Positions 13,875 through 16,782 of a stretch of DNA of 16,782 nucleotides are shown here, piece by piece. How positions within the stretch are numbered: the stretch's first letter is position 1; each line of letters begins with the position of its first letter. Source of the DNA: an uncultured Lachnospiraceae bacterium (GTDB taxonomy: Bacteria; Bacillota; Clostridia; Lachnospirales; Lachnospiraceae); NCBI GenBank assembly GCA_902783735.1, contig CACZSE010000020.1, positions 1 through 16,782 on the forward strand, given 5' to 3'. The position numbers and the translations under genes are program-made. The notes below the pieces were generated by a model that did no database searches, was not told where the DNA came from, and saw only the letters and a program-made list of their open reading frames with translations.

Positions 13875-14816
13875 TTATTCATAATCTTCGGGCGGATATG
13901 GTTCAAAATCACCCAAAAAGATAACTTCCGGTTCCAAAAGAACATCGAAGCTTTCACGGACTTTCTGCTGTACAGTCATGATAAGTCTGTACATATCTTC
14001 CGATGTCGCATTTCCTGTGTTTATAAGAAATCCGGCATGTTTTTCCGATACCTGTGCTCCTCCCATTGTCAGTCCCTTTAGTCCTGCATCGGCTATGAGC
14101 TTTCCTGCGTAGTTTCCCTTGGGTCTTTTAAATGTAGAACCTGCCGAAGGATATTCCAACGGCTGCTTATCTTTCCTTTTCTGATTAAGCTCACGCATGA
14201 TACCTTCTATGATATGTTTATCTCCGTGATATAATCTGAACTCCGCCTGAAGAACTATATAACCCTTTTTCTTTGCAATGGAATCTCTGTATTCAAATTC
14301 CATCTGCGCATTGTTTAAAAGCTTTACCTCGCCTTCGGGTGTAACAACCTTTACCCTGTAGGCCACCTGACGCATCTCTCCGCCATATGCACCGGCATTC
14401 ATGATGATACCGCCGCCTACGGTTCCGGGAATACCGCTTGCAAATTCCAATCCGGTAAGCTCCTGCTCCATGGCAAAATAAGACAACTTTGACATGGGTG
14501 TTCCTGCTTTGGCCACTATAACATCGTCTAACATCCGTAAACCGCTGTAACCTGAGCCGATCTCAATGATGACACCGCGATATCCCGAATCGGACACCAA
14601 AATATTGCTCCCTTTTCCTATTACGAAAAAGGGAACATGTCTATTTTTTAAAAACCTTAACAACCTTAGTATTTCATGCTCATTGATGATATTTACATAC
14701 ACATCCGCATTTCCTCCTATGCGAAATGTCGTATGGTTTTTCATGGGCTCATCAACATACACGTTTTCCGGTGTCACTATATTTTTTATTTCTTCCAAGA
14801 TTGCCGGATCTATCAT
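13875..14816 (-). CDS. murB: UDP-N-acetylmuramate dehydrogenase
   Basis: A 313-residue FAD enzyme that reduces UDP-N-acetylglucosamine enolpyruvate to UDP-MurNAc in the cytosol, the second committed step of peptidoglycan synthesis. FAD-binding motifs are HTTFRIGGNADVYV, VIGKGSNILVSDSGYRG (64-80) and GLEFASGIPGTVGGGIIMNA (122-141). Catalytic features are YRDS (R177), GSTFKRP with Ser227 as the proton donor, and LLEPEVIF with E297. The compact C-terminal part and length fit the type II MurB of Firmicutes. It begins 6 nt after the glucokinase stop, with only a weak ribosome-binding site, so it is likely co-translated. murB near hprK and whiA is a common Clostridia arrangement, but here a sugar kinase separates it from hprK. 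Confidence 0.97.
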   Translation of the reverse strand: MIDPAILEEIKNIVTPENVYVDEPMKNHTTFRIGGNADVYVNIINEHEILRLLRFLKNRHVPFFVIGKGSNILVSDSGYRGVIIEIGSGYSGLRMLDDVIVAKAGTPMSKLSYFAMEQELTGLEFASGIPGTVGGGIIMNAGAYGGEMRQVAYRVKVVTPEGEVKLLNNAQMEFEYRDSIAKKKGYIVLQAEFRLYHGDKHIIEGIMRELNQKRKDKQPLEYPSAGSTFKRPKGNYAGKLIADAGLKGLTMGGAQVSEKHAGFLINTGNATSEDMYRLIMTVQQKVRESFDVLLEPEVIFLGDFEPYPPEDYE

Positions 14817-14822
14817 AATCTG

Positions 14823-15758
14823 TCAGTCCAATACAAGTTTTGCTGCTCCGTATATTCCTGCATCGTTTCCAAGTACTGCCAGAGCAAATTTAGCAGCTGC
14901 AGCACCGGGGAATACATACTTTTCAAAATATGGTTTCATGTAATCTATAAGAATATCTCCCGCTTTTGAAACGCCTCCGCCTATAACAAAGATATCGGGA
15001 TTCACTACGTTGGCCACTGCTGCCAGTCCTTTTCCGAGATACTCTCCGTAAACCTTTGCAACCTCTATTGCAAGTTCATCGCCATCCTTTACCGCATCCC
15101 AGATATCCTTAGCCGTGATCTCTTTATCTCTTAAAACACTGGGAGTATCGGTAAAAGCGATCTTTTTCTTTGCGATCCTTACAACACCGGTCGCCGATGC
15201 ATATTGTTCAAGACATCCGTGTCTACCGCATCCGCAGGCTTCAACCTCATCATCATCAAGATGTATATGTCCTATCTCTCCTCCTGCACCGGTAGCTCCG
15301 CTGACGATCTTTCCTCCGATGATGATACCTCCGCCGACACCTGTTCCAAGTGTGACAGCTACCATATTCTTGTAGCCTCTGCCACCGCCTCTCCACATCT
15401 CTCCGAGGGCCGCAACATTGGCATCGTTTCCGGCCATGACAGGTACTTTTAACAGATTTGTGAGTTCATCTGATATATTTCTTTTTCCCCATCCGAGGTT
15501 TGCTGCAAGAAGAACGGTACCATCCTCCTTTACAGGTCCGGGAACGCCTATTCCCACGCCAACAACATCATTTTTATCTATTGCGTGAGAAGACATCTTA
15601 TCCTTAATGCTTTCCGCTATATCGGCTATGATATGATCGCCGTTATCTTCTTTACGAGTGGGGATCTCCCACTTTTCCTTAACAGTTCCTTCCGGATCGA
15701 ACAATCCGAGCTTTACTGTAGTTCCGCCTACATCTACTCCAAATACATACTTCTTCAT
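14823..15758 (-). CDS. glcK: ROK-family glucokinase
   Basis: A 311-residue cytosolic sugar kinase that phosphorylates glucose at C6 with ATP. The N-terminal phosphate loop is DVGGTTVKLG (9-18). NLGW (88-91), GNDANVAALGE with catalytic Asp112, and GAGGEIGHIHL bind the sugar. The zinc site is H164 plus the ROK signature CGCGRHGCLEQYAS (C175, C177, C182). FVIGGGVSKAG is the second nucleotide-binding segment. The residues fit glucokinase; other hexoses such as N-acetylmannosamine are not excluded. Its ATG shares one base with the hprK stop (TGATG) and is preceded by AGAGGAAGAGGA, so translation is strongly coupled. The position between hprK and murB suggests that free-glucose use, carbon signalling and wall synthesis are expressed together. 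Confidence 0.93.
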   Translation of the reverse strand: MKKYVFGVDVGGTTVKLGLFDPEGTVKEKWEIPTRKEDNGDHIIADIAESIKDKMSSHAIDKNDVVGVGIGVPGPVKEDGTVLLAANLGWGKRNISDELTNLLKVPVMAGNDANVAALGEMWRGGGRGYKNMVAVTLGTGVGGGIIIGGKIVSGATGAGGEIGHIHLDDDEVEACGCGRHGCLEQYASATGVVRIAKKKIAFTDTPSVLRDKEITAKDIWDAVKDGDELAIEVAKVYGEYLGKGLAAVANVVNPDIFVIGGGVSKAGDILIDYMKPYFEKYVFPGAAAAKFALAVLGNDAGIYGAAKLVLD

Positions 15759-16696
15759 CAGTCCTCTTCCTCTCGTCTTTGTGCAAGCGATGCCTGAACA
15801 CGTTCATATAAAACCTGAGCAGCGTTGTAACCCATCTTTTTCTGTCTGTGGTTTACAGCTGCGGATTCACAGATTATCGCAAGATTTCTACCGGGCCTTA
15901 TGGGTATGCTGTGACAAACGACCTTATTGCCCAGATACTCGATATATTCTTCTTCAAGTCCGAGTCTGTCATATTCTTTATCTTTATCCCAGTCTTCAAG
16001 CTTGATAACAAGATCAATATTCTGAGTTTCTTTTACACTTGATACACCGAAAAGTGTTTTTACATCGACTATTCCGATACCTCTAAGCTCGATAAAATGC
16101 TTTGTTACCGCAGGTGCGGTTCCGATAAGGGTCTCATCCGATACCTTACGGATCTCAACAACATCGTCGGTTACAAGACGGTGCCCTCTTTTGATAAGTT
16201 CAAGAGCAGCTTCCGATTTACCTATACCGCTCTCACCTGTAATAAGAAGTCCTTCACCATATACATCGACCAGAACACCGTGTACGGTAATGCAGGGTGC
16301 GAGCTTTACATTGAGCCATCTGATGATCTCGGCGGTAAATGCACTGGTCGCTTTCTTTGTCATAAGAAGCGGTACACCTTTTTCCTTTGCAACGCTTATG
16401 AAAAGCTCATCCGGAATAAGCTCTCTGCAGAAGATAATGGCCGGTATGGGATATGACAAAAGCTTATCATATATGTCTTTTTGTCTCTCCTCTTCCATGC
16501 TCTGCATGTACGTATATTCCACAAAACCGATGATCTGCAGTCTTGTAGCTTCATAATGCTCAAAATATCCTGCCATCTGCAAGGCGGGTCTGTTGATATC
16601 CGGCTGAGTAATCTTCGTCTTGCTGATGTCTATCTCGGGCGTAAGATTCTCAAGCTTCATTCTCTCGATGATCTCACTCAATTTTACACTTGCCAT
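15758..16696 (-). CDS. hprK: HPr kinase/phosphorylase
   Basis: A 312-residue bifunctional regulator that adds or removes phosphate on Ser46 of HPr and Crh according to glycolytic metabolite levels. The N-terminal domain (about 1-130) is typical. The catalytic domain has HGVLVDVYGEG (His139), the Walker A GESGIGKS (154-161), RLVTDDVVEI with the acidic pair D177-D178, and the HprK signature ELRGIGIVDVKTLFG (203-217). RPGRNLAIICE (268-278) and the C-terminal helix GYNAAQVLYERV also fit. Length equals the family norm. GGGAG lies 7 nt before the ATG. Its presumed target in this cluster is the E15/S46 Crh-like protein; a true HPr with His15 must lie elsewhere if the cell has a PTS. Confidence 0.97.
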   Translation of the reverse strand: MASVKLSEIIERMKLENLTPEIDISKTKITQPDINRPALQMAGYFEHYEATRLQIIGFVEYTYMQSMEEERQKDIYDKLLSYPIPAIIFCRELIPDELFISVAKEKGVPLLMTKKATSAFTAEIIRWLNVKLAPCITVHGVLVDVYGEGLLITGESGIGKSEAALELIKRGHRLVTDDVVEIRKVSDETLIGTAPAVTKHFIELRGIGIVDVKTLFGVSSVKETQNIDLVIKLEDWDKDKEYDRLGLEEEYIEYLGNKVVCHSIPIRPGRNLAIICESAAVNHRQKKMGYNAAQVLYERVQASLAQRREEED

Positions 16697-16782
16697 ATGC
16701 TATCTCCCTGGGTATCTCATAGTTTACCTGATTGCTTCCTCCAAGTAGTCTGACATGCAGATGAAAATTTTATCCTCTCAGA
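16697..16782. other. Upstream flank of hprK, no gene assigned
   Basis: The 86 nt hold the hprK ribosome-binding site and short minus-strand open frames without support: one frame is open from the window edge to a stop at 16717-16719 (about 21 codons), another ends at 16724-16726. In many Clostridia uvrC precedes hprK, but none of these frames looks like a UvrC C-terminus, so I do not call a gene. No clear promoter is visible. Confidence 0.4.

Noticed and set aside
13865..13957. 31-residue N-terminal extension of WhiA
   Set aside because: It overlaps the end of murB, is absent from the family, and the ATG at 13862-13864 has a ribosome-binding site and the family start MSFS.
16717..16782. C-terminal end of uvrC upstream of hprK
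   Set aside because: Synteny suggests it, but neither open minus-strand frame reads like UvrC, and the stretch is too short to judge.
1..16782. CRISPR arrays, tRNA/rRNA genes, transposons, prophage
   Set aside because: No regularly spaced repeats, no cloverleaf-like sequence, no transposase or phage protein was seen on either strand.

Overview
The window looks like chromosomal DNA of a low-to-mid GC Firmicute, most likely a Lachnospiraceae member (Butyrivibrio/Pseudobutyrivibrio-like). The basis is gene content (WhiA next to an HPr-like protein, HprK, DUF3048 lipoprotein, YtgP/SpoVB-type flippase, and a GNAT protein with a Lachnospiraceae-style N-terminal domain) and codon/base composition. 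No species can be named from the sequence. I found no tRNA, rRNA, CRISPR array, transposase or phage gene.

Left part (1-9011): the C-terminal end of an AraC-type regulator on the plus strand converges on a compact seven-gene minus-strand run. In transcription order this is: DUF3048/YerB-like lipoprotein, divergent CobS homologue, GT-C (family 39-like) membrane glycosyltransferase, GH18/YaaH-like lipoprotein, an 808-residue TPR-DUF4037-DUF4125 fusion, a solute-binding-protein-like lipoprotein, and endonuclease III (nth). Gaps are 8 to 23 nt or short overlaps, so it is probably one operon. It ends in a hairpin overlapping the araC stop codon. A 20-bp near-perfect palindrome sits just downstream of a -10-like box before the first gene.

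Middle (9012-12642): a MOP-superfamily flippase whose best promoter lies so close to the ATG that its mRNA may be leaderless; a structured AT-rich intergenic region with tandem hairpins and inverted repeats; a cyclophilin peptidyl-prolyl isomerase; and a divergently transcribed two-domain GNAT acetyltransferase. A large, almost completely paired bidirectional terminator closes this part.

Right part (12643-16782): a tight minus-strand cluster hprK - ROK glucokinase - murB - whiA - HPr-like gene. The HPr-like protein has Glu at residue 15 instead of the phosphorylatable His but keeps Ser46, the HprK target. It is therefore best read as a Crh-type regulatory protein, not a PTS phosphocarrier, and its kinase is encoded at the head of the same cluster. 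The order whiA-crh matches the Bacillus subtilis yvcL-crh order, but rapZ (yvcJ) and glmR (yvcK), which normally precede whiA, are not present here.

Most interesting points: the E15/S46 Crh-like protein in one cluster with HprK and a glucokinase; the three-domain TPR-DUF4037-DUF4125 protein inside an operon rich in lipoproteins and envelope genes; and the orphan CobS homologue with altered acidic motif residues in that same operon.
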